DNA of 38,264 bases. It comes from Burkholderiales bacterium. Its GTDB lineage: Bacteria; Pseudomonadota; Gammaproteobacteria; Burkholderiales; Burkholderiaceae_C. The translations under genes were made by a program, and so were the position numbers. The stretch is from NCBI GenBank assembly GCA_019510465.1, contig JAEKKH010000153.1:1-38264 (forward strand). Reading direction: 5' to 3'. Below are positions 8,139-18,962 of this stretch, piece after piece (position 1 is the stretch's first letter; each line of letters opens with the position of its first letter). The notes under the pieces were generated by a model. That model was not told where the DNA came from. It did no database searches and saw only the letters and a list, made by a program, of their open reading frames with translations.

Positions 8139-9689
8139 TCAGGCCGCGAGCTTGAACTGCGCCATCGCGTCCGACAGGCGGATGGCCTGTTCCTTGAGGC
8201 TGTCGGCCGCGGCGGCGGTCTCCTCGACCAGCGCGGCGTTCTGCTGCGTGGCCTGGTCGAGCTCGGAGACGGCCAGGTTGACCTGGCCGACGCCGTCGGC
8301 CTGCTCGGACGACGCGTTGCGGATCTCGCCGATCGCCGCGGACACCTTCGCGACCGAGCTGTTGATCTCCGCCATCGAGCTGCGGGCGTCGTGCACCAGC
8401 GCCGCGCCGGCCGCCACGGCCTGGCCCGACTCGCCGATGATCGTCTTGATCTCCGCGGCGGCGGCCGACGAGCGCTGCGCCAGGCTGCGCACTTCGCTGG
8501 CCACGACCGCGAAGCCGCGGCCCTGCTCGCCCGCCCGCGCGGCCTCGACGGCGGCGTTGAGCGCGAGGATGTTGGTCTGGAACGCAATGCCGTCGATGAC
8601 GCCGATGATGTCGCCGATCTTGTTGGAGTGGGACGTGATGCGGTCCATCGTCGACGTCATGCGCGAGACGACCTCGCCGCCGGCCGCCGCCTGGCGGGCG
8701 GTGGCGGCGGCCAGGTCGTCGGCGACCTGGGCCGCCGCGGCGGTCTGGCGCACGCTGCCGGAAATCTGTTCCATCGACGAAGCGGTCTCCTGCAGCCCCG
8801 CGGCCGAGCGCTCGGTGCGCACCGACAGGTCCTGGCTGCCCGTCGCCACCTCCGAGCTCGCCACCTGGATCGAGCTGGTCGTCTCGCGCACGTCGCCCAC
8901 CAGCTGGCGCAGCGACGCCTGCATGCGGTTCAGGCCGTCGAGCAAGGCGGCGACCTCGTCGCGGCCCTCGACGGCGATGGCGCGGCTCAGGTCGCCGGCC
9001 GCGACAGCCTCGACCGCCGACACGGCCTGCTTCAGCGGCGTCGTGACCGAGCGGGTGATGAACCAGGCGCACAGCGCGCCCAGCAGCATCGAGACGCCGG
9101 CCAGCGCGATGACGGTGGCTCTGGCGCGATCGGCCTGCGCGTTGCTCTCGGCGGCGACGGCCTCCGAGACCTCGCGTTGCTGCTTGCCGAACGCGGTGAC
9201 CGCGCTCATGTAGTCGCCGGCCTGCGGCAGCAGCTGCGTCTCGACGACGTCGTTGGCCGTCGCGTCCGAGGCGTCCAGCAGCTTGAACACCTGGTCGCGC
9301 GTGTCGACGTAGCGCTTGCGCCTGGCGGCGATGTCGGCGAACGCCGCCTTCGCCTCGGGCGACGCGGCCGCCGCCTCCAGCCCCTTCTGCACCACGGAGA
9401 TCTCGGCCGAGGTTTCCTTCATCAACGGGGCGGACCACGTCTTGAGCGCCGCGGCGTTGCCGGACTTGGCGAGTGCCAGCGTGCGGCTGATGTTCAGCTG
9501 CGTCATGCCGCGCCAGCGGTCGGCGTCGGCGGCCTGGCGCATCGCCGCGTTCGTCCGGGCGCTGTCGGCCTGGGCGTCGGACAGCGCGCGCACGCCGACG
9601 GTCGCGATGCAGGTCACGAGCGCGAGCAGGGCGACGAAGCCCAGCGCGAGGCGGCGGGCCAGTTTCAGGGAATCGAGACGCAAGACCAT
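8139..9689 (-). CDS. Methyl-accepting chemotaxis protein
   Basis: The product is 516 residues from ATG 9689, which has GGAG seven bases upstream. Membrane helix 1 is near 13-33, a periplasmic helical sensor of about 155 residues follows (four-helix-bundle type), helix 2 is near 191-212, and a HAMP linker spans about 213-265. The cytoplasmic signalling domain contains the highly conserved hairpin tip ([31 protein letters not shown]), which contacts CheA/CheW. The protein ends in MAQFKLAA and lacks the C-terminal NWETF pentapeptide that tethers CheR in some receptors. The ligand is unknown. No other chemotaxis gene is nearby, so it is an orphan receptor. It is divergent from the GAF-domain gene across 161 bases. 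Confidence 0.92.
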   Translation of the reverse strand: MVLRLDSLKLARRLALGFVALLALVTCIATVGVRALSDAQADSARTNAAMRQAADADRWRGMTQLNISRTLALAKSGNAAALKTWSAPLMKETSAEISVVQKGLEAAAASPEAKAAFADIAARRKRYVDTRDQVFKLLDASDATANDVVETQLLPQAGDYMSAVTAFGKQQREVSEAVAAESNAQADRARATVIALAGVSMLLGALCAWFITRSVTTPLKQAVSAVEAVAAGDLSRAIAVEGRDEVAALLDGLNRMQASLRQLVGDVRETTSSIQVASSEVATGSQDLSVRTERSAAGLQETASSMEQISGSVRQTAAAAQVADDLAAATARQAAAGGEVVSRMTSTMDRITSHSNKIGDIIGVIDGIAFQTNILALNAAVEAARAGEQGRGFAVVASEVRSLAQRSSAAAAEIKTIIGESGQAVAAGAALVHDARSSMAEINSSVAKVSAAIGEIRNASSEQADGVGQVNLAVSELDQATQQNAALVEETAAAADSLKEQAIRLSDAMAQFKLAA

Positions 9690-9850
9690 TTCAAACTCCG
9701 GTGTCGTACGGGATTTCGACCGCCCCGGCAGAAACTTGGGCGCCCGGGCGATTGCATTTGCCTTCGTCCCGGCCGATTCGATTTGAACCCGGCTATTTGC
9801 GCAACACCCCTGGGTTCGCCGCCTTGGCCGGCGCCACGGTCGAGCCAAGA

Positions 9851-10399
9851 ATGTGGGCGATTCGCCCCTGGCCCCGCGTGCAGCGTCCGCTCAACTTCCA
9901 CCACCTGATGCGGGATCATTCGCTGGCGGTCGAGCTCGGCCGCATGACGGAGACCGAGGCCGCAGCGGCCGTGGCGCGCGCCATGCAGCAGTCGCTCGCC
10001 TGTGCGCGCGTGACCTTCTGGAACGTCTCGGGCCCGCTGGGCCGGCGCGTGATGCGCCGCGTCGCCGGCTGCGACGGCCGCGCCGACCGCGCGCTGGCCG
10101 AGCCGCTGGAACTGCGGGAGACCACCGGCGAATTCTTCAACAAGCTGCGCGAGACCGGCTTCCACGTCTGTCCCGACAGCGCCGGCGACCCGCTGCTGCG
10201 CGACATCTTCCGCACGCACCTGCAGCCGACGCAGGGCGTGACGATGATCGTGGCGTCGTTCCACGTCGATGAACAGGTGTGGGGCCTGATCTCCTGCGTC
10301 CACGACAGCCCGCGCCGCTGGACGGCCGCGGAGATCACCGCGCTGCGCAAATGCGCGTCGGAGCTGTCGCGGCGGCGCCTGCAGCTGGCGGCGCGCTGA
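9851..10399 (+). CDS. GAF-domain protein, stand-alone
   Basis: The product is 182 residues if it starts at ATG 9851; the upstream part of the frame overlaps the promoter side of the chemotaxis gene, and an ATG at 9908 is another option. The sequence reads as one GAF domain: an N-terminal helix ([39 protein letters not shown]), strands with [13 protein letters not shown], and a closing helix ([22 protein letters not shown]). Such domains begin many histidine kinases and diguanylate cyclases, but here no output domain follows. It may bind a small ligand and signal by protein contact. It ends 25 bases before the convergent zinc-ribbon gene. Confidence 0.65.
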   Translation: MWAIRPWPRVQRPLNFHHLMRDHSLAVELGRMTETEAAAAVARAMQQSLACARVTFWNVSGPLGRRVMRRVAGCDGRADRALAEPLELRETTGEFFNKLRETGFHVCPDSAGDPLLRDIFRTHLQPTQGVTMIVASFHVDEQVWGLISCVHDSPRRWTAAEITALRKCASELSRRRLQLAAR

Positions 10400-10424
10400 A
10401 CGTCCCGGCGCGCACGGCGGCCGG

Positions 10425-10616
10425 TCAGCGCTGGTGGCGGGCCGAGGGCTCGAGATGCAGCGAGCCGCAATACCCGCAGCCGCCCGGCCGCCGCAACCGG
10501 ATGCGCAGGAGCAGGCGCCGCCCGCAGCGTGCGCAGGTCCAGTCCTTCACGCAGGGCTCGATGCGCAGGGGCTGAGCTGCGCTGTCGTGCGGCGGCAGGG
10601 GAAGGTCGTCGGCCAT
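10425..10616 (-). CDS. Small zinc-ribbon protein
   Basis: This 63-residue frame begins at ATG 10616. Its second half holds two CxxC knuckles, CARC (near residue 28) and CGYC (near 47), separated by a basic stretch (RRLLLRIRLRRPGG). That spacing and charge are typical of a zinc ribbon of the rubredoxin/nucleic-acid-binding type. It lies in the same direction as the thyA-folA-HAD operon, 164 bases downstream of the HAD stop. No close family is recognised. The intact paired cysteines in a short frame argue that it is a real gene. Confidence 0.55.
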   Translation of the reverse strand: MADDLPLPPHDSAAQPLRIEPCVKDWTCARCGRRLLLRIRLRRPGGCGYCGSLHLEPSARHQR

Positions 10617-10780
10617 GGAGCGGCCATCATCGTCGAAGGCGGGCGCGACGCGACGCTCGCTACGTGTCGGGATTCCTTGTCGGATCGACCAGGCCCGGTC
10701 TGCGGGGGGCGGCCGCCGCTCCGGCGCTTTCCTGTCCTCGTCGCACGCGGCGCCGGCCTGCTCGAGGACGGCGCCTGCCG

Positions 10781-11434
10781 CTACGAGCGGGCGGCGGCAA
10801 GCAGCCGGCGCAGGTCCGCCGGCGCCTCGGCGAGATGGCGCGGCGCCGCCGCCTGCAGCTCCTCGCGCGAGCCGAAGCCCCACAGCACGCCGCACGCGTG
10901 CAGGCCGTTGCGATGCGCGGAGGTGATGTCGACGTCGCGGTCGCCCACCATCACGGACTGCGCATCGACGGCGCCCGCCTCGCGCAGCGCCTGGAGCTGC
11001 TGCCACTTGTGCACGCCGATGTCGCCGCCGCTGACGAAGGCGAACAGCTCGCGCAGGCCGAAGTTGCGCAGGATGGCCTCGGCGAAGTCCGCGCGCTTGG
11101 AGGTGCACACGCCGAGCGTGGCGCCGGCCTCGCGCAGCGCCTGCAGCGTCTCGGGGATGCCGTCGTAGAGCGTGTTCTCCGCGAAGCCGGACTCGCCGTA
11201 GCGCCGGCGGTAGTCGGCGATCAGTCGCGCGTGCACGGTCGGGTCGTCGCTGGCCGTGAGTTCGACGGCCGACTCGTACAGCGGCGGCCCGATGTAGCGC
11301 GCCAGCGCCTGCGGTTCACGCTCGGGCAGGCCCTGAAGCTTCAGCGCATGGTTGATCGAGCGCGCAAAGCCGTCGAGCGGGTTGCTGAGCGTGCCATCCA
11401 GATCGAACACGACGACGCGACGGTCCATCGGCAT
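10781..11434 (-). CDS. HAD-superfamily phosphatase (phosphoglycolate phosphatase-like)
   Basis: The product is 217 residues. Motif I is FDLDGTL (Asp 11 nucleophile, Asp 13 acid/base). A helical cap runs over about 20-85, then motif II in LGVCTSKR, the motif III Lys near VSGGDIGVHKW, and motif IV VGDRDVDITSAHRNG. This is the Gph/PGMB-type layout, and the likely reaction is hydrolysis of a small phosphate ester in the cytoplasm. The start ATG at 11434 shares one base with the folA stop (TGATG), which suggests translational coupling and explains the poor ribosome site. Another ATG two codons on (11428) is equally possible. Confidence 0.85.
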   Translation of the reverse strand: MPMDRRVVVFDLDGTLSNPLDGFARSINHALKLQGLPEREPQALARYIGPPLYESAVELTASDDPTVHARLIADYRRRYGESGFAENTLYDGIPETLQALREAGATLGVCTSKRADFAEAILRNFGLRELFAFVSGGDIGVHKWQQLQALREAGAVDAQSVMVGDRDVDITSAHRNGLHACGVLWGFGSREELQAAAPRHLAEAPADLRRLLAAARS

Positions 11435-11961
11435 CAGCGCGCGGCGTGCGTGCGCCGGTAGCTCACGAACGCGAAGTCGAAGTCGTTGGGCGCGGCGGCG
11501 TGGTGGCGCTCGCGGCCCGTCTCGACGAAGTGGTTGCGCGGCCACGCGGGGAAGCGCGCGTCGCCCTCGAAGTCCTTGTCGATCTCGGTCAGCAAGAGTT
11601 CGTCGGCGTGCGGCAGCGCCAGCGCGTAGAGCTCGGCACCGCCGATCACGAAGGCGCGCAGGCCGTGCGGGTTCGAGGCCACGGATTCGAGCGCCCTCTC
11701 GAGCGCCTGCTCGAAGTCGTGCACGACGACGGCGCCATCCGCCTGCCAGTCCTTCCGGCGCGTGAGCACGATGTTGGCGCGCCCGGCCAGCGGCCGGAAC
11801 CGGGGCGGGATGGACTCCCAGGTCCTGCGGCCCATGATCACGGGGTTGCCCATCGTGCTGCGCTTGAAGAACGCCATGTCCTCCGGCAGCTTCCACAGCA
11901 GCGCGTTGTCGTTGCCGATGACGCCGTTGCGCGCCACGGCGGCGATCAGGGCGACCTTCAT
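11434..11961 (-). CDS. folA: Dihydrofolate reductase
   Basis: The product is 175 residues, slightly longer than E. coli Fol[39 protein letters not shown] carries the Met20-loop and the catalytic acid (Asp 28 by alignment). [13 protein letters not shown] and NIVLTRR hold NADPH-phosphate contacts, and [14 protein letters not shown] is the family's GG motif. It reduces dihydrofolate to tetrahydrofolate with NADPH and restores the cofactor oxidised by thymidylate synthase, whose gene is directly upstream. Its ATG overlaps the thyA stop by four bases (ATGA), and its own stop overlaps the HAD gene, so all three are translated as one unit. Confidence 0.97.
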   Translation of the reverse strand: MKVALIAAVARNGVIGNDNALLWKLPEDMAFFKRSTMGNPVIMGRRTWESIPPRFRPLAGRANIVLTRRKDWQADGAVVVHDFEQALERALESVASNPHGLRAFVIGGAELYALALPHADELLLTEIDKDFEGDARFPAWPRNHFVETGRERHHAAAPNDFDFAFVSYRRTHAAR

Positions 11962-12788
11962 ACGGCCACCGGCGCCTTGATCGCCGGGTGGTGCTGGTAG
12001 TCGAGCACCTCGAAGTCCTCGAACTCGTAGTCCAGGATGGAGGCCGGGCGGCGCTTGATGTGCAGCGTCGGGTAGGGCAAGGGCGTGCGCGCGAGCTGGA
12101 TGTCGACCTGTTGCGCGTGGTTGGCGTACAGGTGGCAGTCGCCGCCCGTCCAGACGAAGTCGCCGACGTCGAGGTCGCACTGCTGCGCCAGCATGTGCGT
12201 GAGCAGGGCGTAGCTGGCGATGTTGAACGGCACGCCCAGGAAGATGTCGGCGCTGCGCTGGTAGAGCTGGCACGACAGCTTGCCGCGGCCGCCCTCGGTC
12301 CCGGCCGGGGCGACGTAGAACTGGAAGAACGCGTGGCAGGGCATCAGCGCCATCTTGGGCAGGTCGGCCACGTTCCAGGCGCTGACGATGATGCGGCGCG
12401 AGTCCGGGTTGGTCTTCAGCTGCCGGACGACCTCGGCGATCTGGTCGACATGGCCGCCATCGGGTGTCGGCCACGAGCGCCATTGCACGCCGTAGACCGG
12501 GCCGAGGTCGCCGTCCTCGCGCGCCCATTCGTCCCAGATGGTGCAGCCGCGCTCCTGCAGCCACTTCACGTTCGAGTCGCCGCGCAGGAACCAGAGCAGC
12601 TCGAGGATGATGGACTTCAGGTGCACCTTCTTGGTGGTCACCAGCGGGAAGCCCTCGGACAGGTCGAAGCGCATCTGGTGGCCGAACAGGCTGGTGGTGC
12701 CGGTGCCCGTGCGGTCACCCTTGAAGCGGCCCTGGTCGCGCACCAGGCGCATGAAGTCTTCGTATTGCGAGCGGACGGGGCGGGTCAT
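11958..12788 (-). CDS. thyA: Thymidylate synthase
   Basis: The product is 276 residues (E. coli 264). It has the full family pattern: [18 protein letters not shown] with the phosphate-binding Arg, [15 protein letters not shown], the active-site [10 protein letters not shown] (Cys 151 nucleophile), [20 protein letters not shown] and the folate-binding DCHLYANH. It methylates dUMP to dTMP with methylenetetrahydrofolate. A short insertion ([12 protein letters not shown]) follows the active site. The start at 12788 is the first ATG before the conserved N-terminus. It is the first gene of thyA-folA-HAD, transcribed away from the sensor gene. Confidence 0.97.
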   Translation of the reverse strand: MTRPVRSQYEDFMRLVRDQGRFKGDRTGTGTTSLFGHQMRFDLSEGFPLVTTKKVHLKSIILELLWFLRGDSNVKWLQERGCTIWDEWAREDGDLGPVYGVQWRSWPTPDGGHVDQIAEVVRQLKTNPDSRRIIVSAWNVADLPKMALMPCHAFFQFYVAPAGTEGGRGKLSCQLYQRSADIFLGVPFNIASYALLTHMLAQQCDLDVGDFVWTGGDCHLYANHAQQVDIQLARTPLPYPTLHIKRRPASILDYEFEDFEVLDYQHHPAIKAPVAV

Positions 12789-13084
12789 GCGGCCGATTTT
12801 AGCGGTCGGGCGGCGCCGGCCGGGGGGCCAGGGATTGCCGCTTGCCGCTCCGGCCGCCACGCGACGACCGTTCATACGTCACGCCGGGCCCGCCCGGGCG
12901 CTCGGGAATTCCCGCGATCGTGATCAAAGTCCTTCGTAGTCGCGCGGGCGTGCCGACAATGCTGGATGAGCCTGACGGCGCCCGTGGCTCATCCGCGGCG
13001 GGCACGGCCGGGGTGCCGGCCCTGCGGGGCGGTCGGGCGTCGTTGGACAGCGTGCCTCACCAGGGCACCAGGAGCGCGGAAGAA

Positions 13085-16000
13085 GTGAGTCGCAGGACGA
13101 GCGTCCAGGTCGAAGCCGGTCAGGCGGGCGCGCTGGCGCGCGTGCGCGCCGGTGCCCGGGGCGCGCTCGCCGGCGTCCTGGCGGCCTGCGCGCTGGGCGT
13201 GGCCGCGGACCCGGCGCCGAACGCCGCGGCGGCCGCGTCCGCCGCCGCCTCCGCCGCGGCCGCGAGCATCGGCTGGGGCCGCATGGCCAACACCGTGTTC
13301 GAGCACCTGGGCCAGCACGACGGCCTGCCGCATGCCATCGCCACCGGCGTCACCGAGGACGCCCAGGGCTACCTCTGGGCCAGCACGCAGGACGGTGTCG
13401 CCCGCTGGGACGGCTACCGCTTCAAGGTCTATCCGGCCCGGCCGGACGATCCGCATGGCCTGCCGGTCAGCTACGTGCGCACCATCGCCAGCGACAGCCG
13501 GGGCCGCATCTGGGTCGGCATGGACGGCGGCGGCCTGGCGCGCTTCGACGCGGCGCTCAACGGATTCATCCGCTTCGGCGGCTCGACGGTGGTGCAGCTC
13601 GCGCCCGACGCCGAAGGCGGCATGTGGGCCGCCAGCACCACGGGCCTGGTGCACGTGAGGGCGTCCGGCAAGGTCGAGGACGCCTGGCCGCACGGCGGCA
13701 AGGCCGATCCGCTGCCGGAGGCGTCCATCACGGCCGTCCTGCAGGATCGCGGCGGCGCCGTCTGGGTCGGCACCGCCTCCGGGCTGGTCGAACGCTTTCC
13801 CGACGGCCGCCCCGGCAAGCGCATCGAGCTGCCCGGCAACGCCGACGGCGGCGGCGTGCCGGTCGATTCGCTCCACGAGGACGCCCACGGCCAGATCTGG
13901 ATCGGCACCAACCTGCAGGGCGTGATGGTGCTCGACCCGCGCAGCGGCCGCGTCTCGCGGCTGCAGCCCGCGGGCGCCGCCGACCCGGGCCTCTTGACCG
14001 ACAGTGCCTCCTCGTTCGAGGACAACGGCAACGGCGAGATCTGGATCGGCACGTCGACGCGCGGCCTCCTGATCGCGGACGCCGATTCACTGCAGGCCCG
14101 CCGCGTGATCCGCGACCGCAGCGTGCCGAGCAACCTGCAGGCGAACTGGATCTGGGGCCTGCACCGCGACCGCGGCGGCGAGATGTGGGTGGCTTCCACG
14201 ACCGGCCTGAGCCACACGCGCCCGCAGCAGGAGGCGATCCTGTCGCTGTTCTCGTCCGACGGTTCGGCGTGGACCGATCCGTACCTGTTCTCGGTGGACG
14301 TGGACGCGCGCGGCGTCGTCACGCTGGGCCAGAAGAACGGCATCGAAGTGATCGACCCGATCGAGCACAGGATGGCCGCGCTGCTGGGCGGCGCCGAGGA
14401 CGACCCGGCGCATCCTCCGGCGATCAGCAACGTCGCCGCGGTCGTGCACACGCCCGACGGCACGCGCTGGATGGCCTCGCGCGACGGCCTGTTCCGGCTC
14501 ACGGCCGGCGCGCGCCGCATCGAGGCCATCGCCATGCCCGAGCGCGGCGCCGTCAAGGCCGTCACCGCGCTGGAGGTCGACGGCACGACGCTGTGGGTGG
14601 GCGGCAAGGGCGACGGCATCTGGCAGTTGGACCTGCGCTCGCCCACGTTGGCGATGCGCCAGCCGGTGCCCGCGAGCGCGCTCAGCGACCCCGAGGTCAC
14701 CGCCATCGCGCGCGGCCCCGGCGGCGCGATGTGGATCGCCACGAACAACGGCCTGAACCTGCTGCGCCCGGGCCAGCCGGTGCAGCGCATCATGCCGGCG
14801 GCCAACGACCCGACCGGCTTGTCGCCGGCCGTCATCAACACGCTGCTGACCGACCGCCAGGGCCGGCTCTGGGTGGGCAACAACGCGGGCGTGCAGATCC
14901 TGGAGAGGACCGACGCCGACGGCCACGCGGTGTTCCACCACATCGGCAAGGACGACGGCCTGACCAGCGAGAACATCGACACGATGCTGATGGACGCGAC
15001 CGGACGCGTCTGGATCAGCACCGACGACGGCGTCGCGGTGGTCGATCCGTCCACCTACGCGCTGCGCGTGCTGCATCCGGCCGACGGCGCGGCCATCTCC
15101 ACCTACTGGGTCAACTCCGGCGCCGTCGGCCCCACCGGCGAGCTGTTCTTCGGAGGCCTGGGCGGCCTGACCGTGATCCGGCCCGAGCGCCTGACGCACC
15201 ACGTGTACTCGGCGCCCCTGGTGGTCACCGACGTCGAGATGGGCGGCAAGCCGGCCGCGCTCGCCGACGCGAGCGGCCGCAAGCGGCTCACCGTGCCGCC
15301 GGAGGCGGGCGGCTTCTCGGTGGAGTTCTCGCTGCTGGATTTCACGGCGCCCGAGCGCAACCGCTACGCGTACTGGCTCGAGGGCTACGACAAGAGCTGG
15401 CGCGAGGTCGACACGACGCACCGCTCCGCCGGCTACACCAACCTGTCGCCCGGCCACTACGTGCTGCACATGAAGGCGGCCAGCCGCGACGGCGCGTGGA
15501 CGGAGCGTCCGCTGGAGGTCGACGTCGACATCCTGCCGGCCTGGTACCAGACCTGGTGGTTCGACCTGCTCAAGGTCCTCGCCGTGCTGCTGGTGATCGC
15601 CGGGGTGGCGGCGGTGCGCGTGCGCTACGTGCAGCAGCGCAGCAAGGAGCTGGCGCGACTGGTGGAACAGCGCACCCGGGAACTCACCAAGCTGCAGCAC
15701 CAGCTCGAGGAGCTGGCCTACAGCGACGCGCTCACCTCGCTGCCGAACCGCCGCATGTTCGGCGACTACTGCCGCCAGATGATCGCCGCGGCCGAACGCC
15801 AGGACTCGGGCTTCGCCCTCCTGCTGATCGACCTGGACCACTTCAAGCAGGTCAACGACACGCTGGGCCACGACGCCGGCGACGCGCTGCTGGTGGAGAC
15901 GGCGCGCCGCCTGCGCGAGGTCGCCCGCAAGGCCGACGTCGTGGCGCGGCTGGGCGGCGACGAGTTCGCGATCCTGCTGGCCGACACCGGCGTGCCCAGC

Positions 16001-16282
16001 GCCGTCGACATCGTCTGCCACCGCATCTGCGAGGCCTTCGACACGGCGATCCCGCATGCGGGGCACGACATGCGCACGAGCCCCAGCATCGGCGTGGCGC
16101 TGTTCCCGTCGGACGGCACGACGCAGGACGAGCTCTACAAGTCCGCCGACGTCGCGCTGTACGTGGCCAAGCGCGAAGGGCGCCGCACCTGGCGCTTCGC
16201 GCAGCGCAAGGGGCGGGCGGCGCTCACGCGGCTGGGGGGCGCGGCGAACACGGGCACGGGCACCGACGGCCCCGCGGACTGA
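13085..16282 (+). CDS. Beta-propeller / Y_Y_Y / GGDEF sensor diguanylate cyclase
   Basis: With GTG at 13085 as the start (GGAAGA just before, then a basic N-terminus and hydrophobic signal segment at about 20-46) the product is 1065 residues; the frame stays open to an ATG at 12842, but that stretch is not coding-like. Many two-component-regulator propeller repeats follow (pattern D..G.IWIGT..GL), filling about 70-730 in the periplasm. A Y_Y_Y domain is at about 740-815, one membrane helix at about 826-848, a short coiled coil, and a GGDEF domain at about 880-1040. The active site GGDEF (957-961) is intact, and the product-inhibition site RxxD (RKAD, 948-951) stands five residues before it. 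It should make cyclic di-GMP in response to an external ligand. The propeller type is best known from glycan-sensing hybrid systems. Confidence 0.9.
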   Translation: MSRRTSVQVEAGQAGALARVRAGARGALAGVLAACALGVAADPAPNAAAAASAAASAAAASIGWGRMANTVFEHLGQHDGLPHAIATGVTEDAQGYLWASTQDGVARWDGYRFKVYPARPDDPHGLPVSYVRTIASDSRGRIWVGMDGGGLARFDAALNGFIRFGGSTVVQLAPDAEGGMWAASTTGLVHVRASGKVEDAWPHGGKADPLPEASITAVLQDRGGAVWVGTASGLVERFPDGRPGKRIELPGNADGGGVPVDSLHEDAHGQIWIGTNLQGVMVLDPRSGRVSRLQPAGAADPGLLTDSASSFEDNGNGEIWIGTSTRGLLIADADSLQARRVIRDRSVPSNLQANWIWGLHRDRGGEMWVASTTGLSHTRPQQEAILSLFSSDGSAWTDPYLFSVDVDARGVVTLGQKNGIEVIDPIEHRMAALLGGAEDDPAHPPAISNVAAVVHTPDGTRWMASRDGLFRLTAGARRIEAIAMPERGAVKAVTALEVDGTTLWVGGKGDGIWQLDLRSPTLAMRQPVPASALSDPEVTAIARGPGGAMWIATNNGLNLLRPGQPVQRIMPAANDPTGLSPAVINTLLTDRQGRLWVGNNAGVQILERTDADGHAVFHHIGKDDGLTSENIDTMLMDATGRVWISTDDGVAVVDPSTYALRVLHPADGAAISTYWVNSGAVGPTGELFFGGLGGLTVIRPERLTHHVYSAPLVVTDVEMGGKPAALADASGRKRLTVPPEAGGFSVEFSLLDFTAPERNRYAYWLEGYDKSWREVDTTHRSAGYTNLSPGHYVLHMKAASRDGAWTERPLEVDVDILPAWYQTWWFDLLKVLAVLLVIAGVAAVRVRYVQQRSKELARLVEQRTRELTKLQHQLEELAYSDALTSLPNRRMFGDYCRQMIAAAERQDSGFALLLIDLDHFKQVNDTLGHDAGDALLVETARRLREVARKADVVARLGGDEFAILLADTGVPSAVDIVCHRICEAFDTAIPHAGHDMRTSPSIGVALFPSDGTTQDELYKSADVALYVAKREGRRTWRFAQRKGRAALTRLGGAANTGTGTDGPAD

Positions 16283-16300
16283 GCCGCGGCGGCGGCGTCC

Positions 16301-17023
<723 letters not shown>

Positions 17024-17024
17024 G

Positions 17025-18953
17025 TCAGTGGGCCTCCGAGCCGAGGTAGGCCTTGATGACCTGGGGATCGGACTGCACGGCGGCCGGCGTGCCTTCGGCG
17101 ATCTTCTGGCCGAAGTCCAGCACGGTGACGACGTCGCAGACCGACATCACCACGTCCATGTGGTGCTCGATGAGGATCAGCGTGATGCCGTGCTCGCGGA
17201 TCTTGCGGATGATGACGACCAGCTCCTTGATGTCGGGCGCCGTCAGGCCGGCGGCGGGCTCGTCCAGCAGCAGCAGCTCCGGGTTGAGCGCCAGCGCGCG
17301 GGCGATCTCCAGCAGGCGCTGCTTGCCGTAGGGCAGGTTGCGCGCCTCCTCGCCGGCCAGCGATTCGAGGCCGACGAACTTCAGCAGCGCGTAGGCGCGC
17401 GCCGTCGCTTCGCGCTCCTCGCGCCTGAAGCGCGGCAGGTGCAGCGCGACGTCCAGCAGGTTGCTGCGGTAGGAGTGGTGCAGGCCCACCAGCACGTTCT
17501 GCAGCGCCGTCATCTCGCCGAACAGCTGCACGTTCTGGAAGGTGCGCGCGATGCCGGCCAGCGCGATGCGCGCCGAGGTGCGGCCGACGATGGACTGTCC
17601 CTTGAACGCGATCGCGCCGGCCGTGGGCACGTAGATGCCCGTGAGCACGTTCATCATCGTGCTCTTGCCCGAACCGTTGGGGCCGATCAGCCCATGGATG
17701 GTGCCGCGCGCGACATGCAGCGTGACCTCGTTGAGGGCCTTCAGGCCGCCGAACTGCATCAGCACCTTGTCGGCCGCGACCAGCTCGCCCGTGCCCGCCG
17801 TCGTCGACGTGGACACGGCGCTGGCCGGCGCGGCAAGGGTGGCGGCCTGGGCCGCGTCGTCGGCGCCATGGCCGCGAAAGCCGAGCGCCTGGCGCACGTA
17901 GCCGACGATGCCGTCCTGCAGGTAGTAGACGACGAGCAGCGTGATCAGGCCGAAGATGGACAGGCGCCAGTCGGTCATCGACGTCAGGACGAACGACAGC
18001 ACCGCCAGCGTGACGCTGCCGATCACCGGAATGGCGGAGCGTGCGACGGTGGACTTGCCGCGTGCCACCAGCACCGCCGCGCCGGCCGCGACCACCACGG
18101 CCAGCGTCACCGACACGTAGCGGAACAGCTCGAGGTCGTCCAGCAGCTTGGGCAGGATCACGATGATGGCCGCCCCCAGCAGCGCGCCGGAACGCGTCTT
18201 GCGGCCGCCCATGATGATGGCCAGCAGCAGCAGCACCGTGAGCTCGAAGTTCCAGGTGTTGGGCGAGATGTACTTCTCGGAGTACGCATAGAGCGACCCC
18301 GCCAGCCCGGCGAGGCCGGCGCTGATCACGAAGGCGTAGACCTTGTAGCGGTAGACCGAGACGCCCATGCAGTCCGACGCCACCGGGCTGCCGCGCAGCG
18401 CCTCGAACGCGCGGCCCAGGTGCGAGCGCAGGATGCGGTGCACGACCACCAGCGCGGCCACCAGCAGGAAGCAGATCAGGAAGTAGAAGCCGCGCTCGTC
18501 CAGCGTCACGCCCAGCAGGCGCGGGCGCTGCAGGGTGATGCCCATCGCGCCGTTGGTGAGGTCCGTCATCTCGTTGATGAGGATCTGGATGATGGTGCCG
18601 AAGGCCAGCGTGACCATCGCGAGGTAGGGGCCCGTGACGCGCAGCGCCGGCAGCGCCAGCAGCGCGCCGAAGCCCGCGGTGACCACGACCCCGGCCAGCA
18701 GCGTGAGCAACAGCGGGGCGCTGAACTTCATGAACAGCACGCCGGCGGTGTACGCGCCGATGCCGAACAGGCCCGCGTGCCCCAGCGACACCTGGCCCGT
18801 GTAGCCGACGACGATGTCGAGCCCGAACAGCAGGATCGCGTAGATGGCGATGGTCTGCGCGAGGTGGATGTAGTACGGGTTGGCGACGACGAACGGGAAG
18901 CCGGCGAGCAGGGCGAGGCCGACGGCGGCGAGCAGCAGGGGGCGCGATTTCAT
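17025..18953 (-). CDS. Fused LivM permease - LivG ATPase
   Basis: The product is 642 residues. Residues 1-280 form a LivM-type permease (GYTGQVSLGHAGLFGIGAYTAG near 50-71; the EAA-like loop LGRAFEALRGSPVASDCMGVSVYRYKVYAFVISA at 179-212). About three further membrane segments occupy 283-345. A linker rich in Ala, Ser and Thr follows at 363-388. From about 390 the LivG ATPase begins, with Walker A GPNGSGKST (424-432), signature NLPYGKQRLLEIARALA and Walker B LLLLDEPAAGL. Both halves look intact, so this is a real fusion. Such permease-ATPase fusions are found in HAAT importers of betaproteobacteria. It works with LivH, LivF and the binding protein encoded next to it. Confidence 0.93.
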   Translation of the reverse strand: MKSRPLLLAAVGLALLAGFPFVVANPYYIHLAQTIAIYAILLFGLDIVVGYTGQVSLGHAGLFGIGAYTAGVLFMKFSAPLLLTLLAGVVVTAGFGALLALPALRVTGPYLAMVTLAFGTIIQILINEMTDLTNGAMGITLQRPRLLGVTLDERGFYFLICFLLVAALVVVHRILRSHLGRAFEALRGSPVASDCMGVSVYRYKVYAFVISAGLAGLAGSLYAYSEKYISPNTWNFELTVLLLLAIIMGGRKTRSGALLGAAIIVILPKLLDDLELFRYVSVTLAVVVAAGAAVLVARGKSTVARSAIPVIGSVTLAVLSFVLTSMTDWRLSIFGLITLLVVYYLQDGIVGYVRQALGFRGHGADDAAQAATLAAPASAVSTSTTAGTGELVAADKVLMQFGGLKALNEVTLHVARGTIHGLIGPNGSGKSTMMNVLTGIYVPTAGAIAFKGQSIVGRTSARIALAGIARTFQNVQLFGEMTALQNVLVGLHHSYRSNLLDVALHLPRFRREEREATARAYALLKFVGLESLAGEEARNLPYGKQRLLEIARALALNPELLLLDEPAAGLTAPDIKELVVIIRKIREHGITLILIEHHMDVVMSVCDVVTVLDFGQKIAEGTPAAVQSDPQVIKAYLGSEAH

Positions 18954-18962
18954 CTGGGACTC

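Noticed and set aside
14087..16066. Leftward 659-codon open frame opposite the GGDEF sensor gene
   Set aside because: It is a Gly/Arg/His/Val-rich antisense shadow of the sensor gene without any domain; the forward frame has clear propeller, Y_Y_Y and GGDEF motifs.
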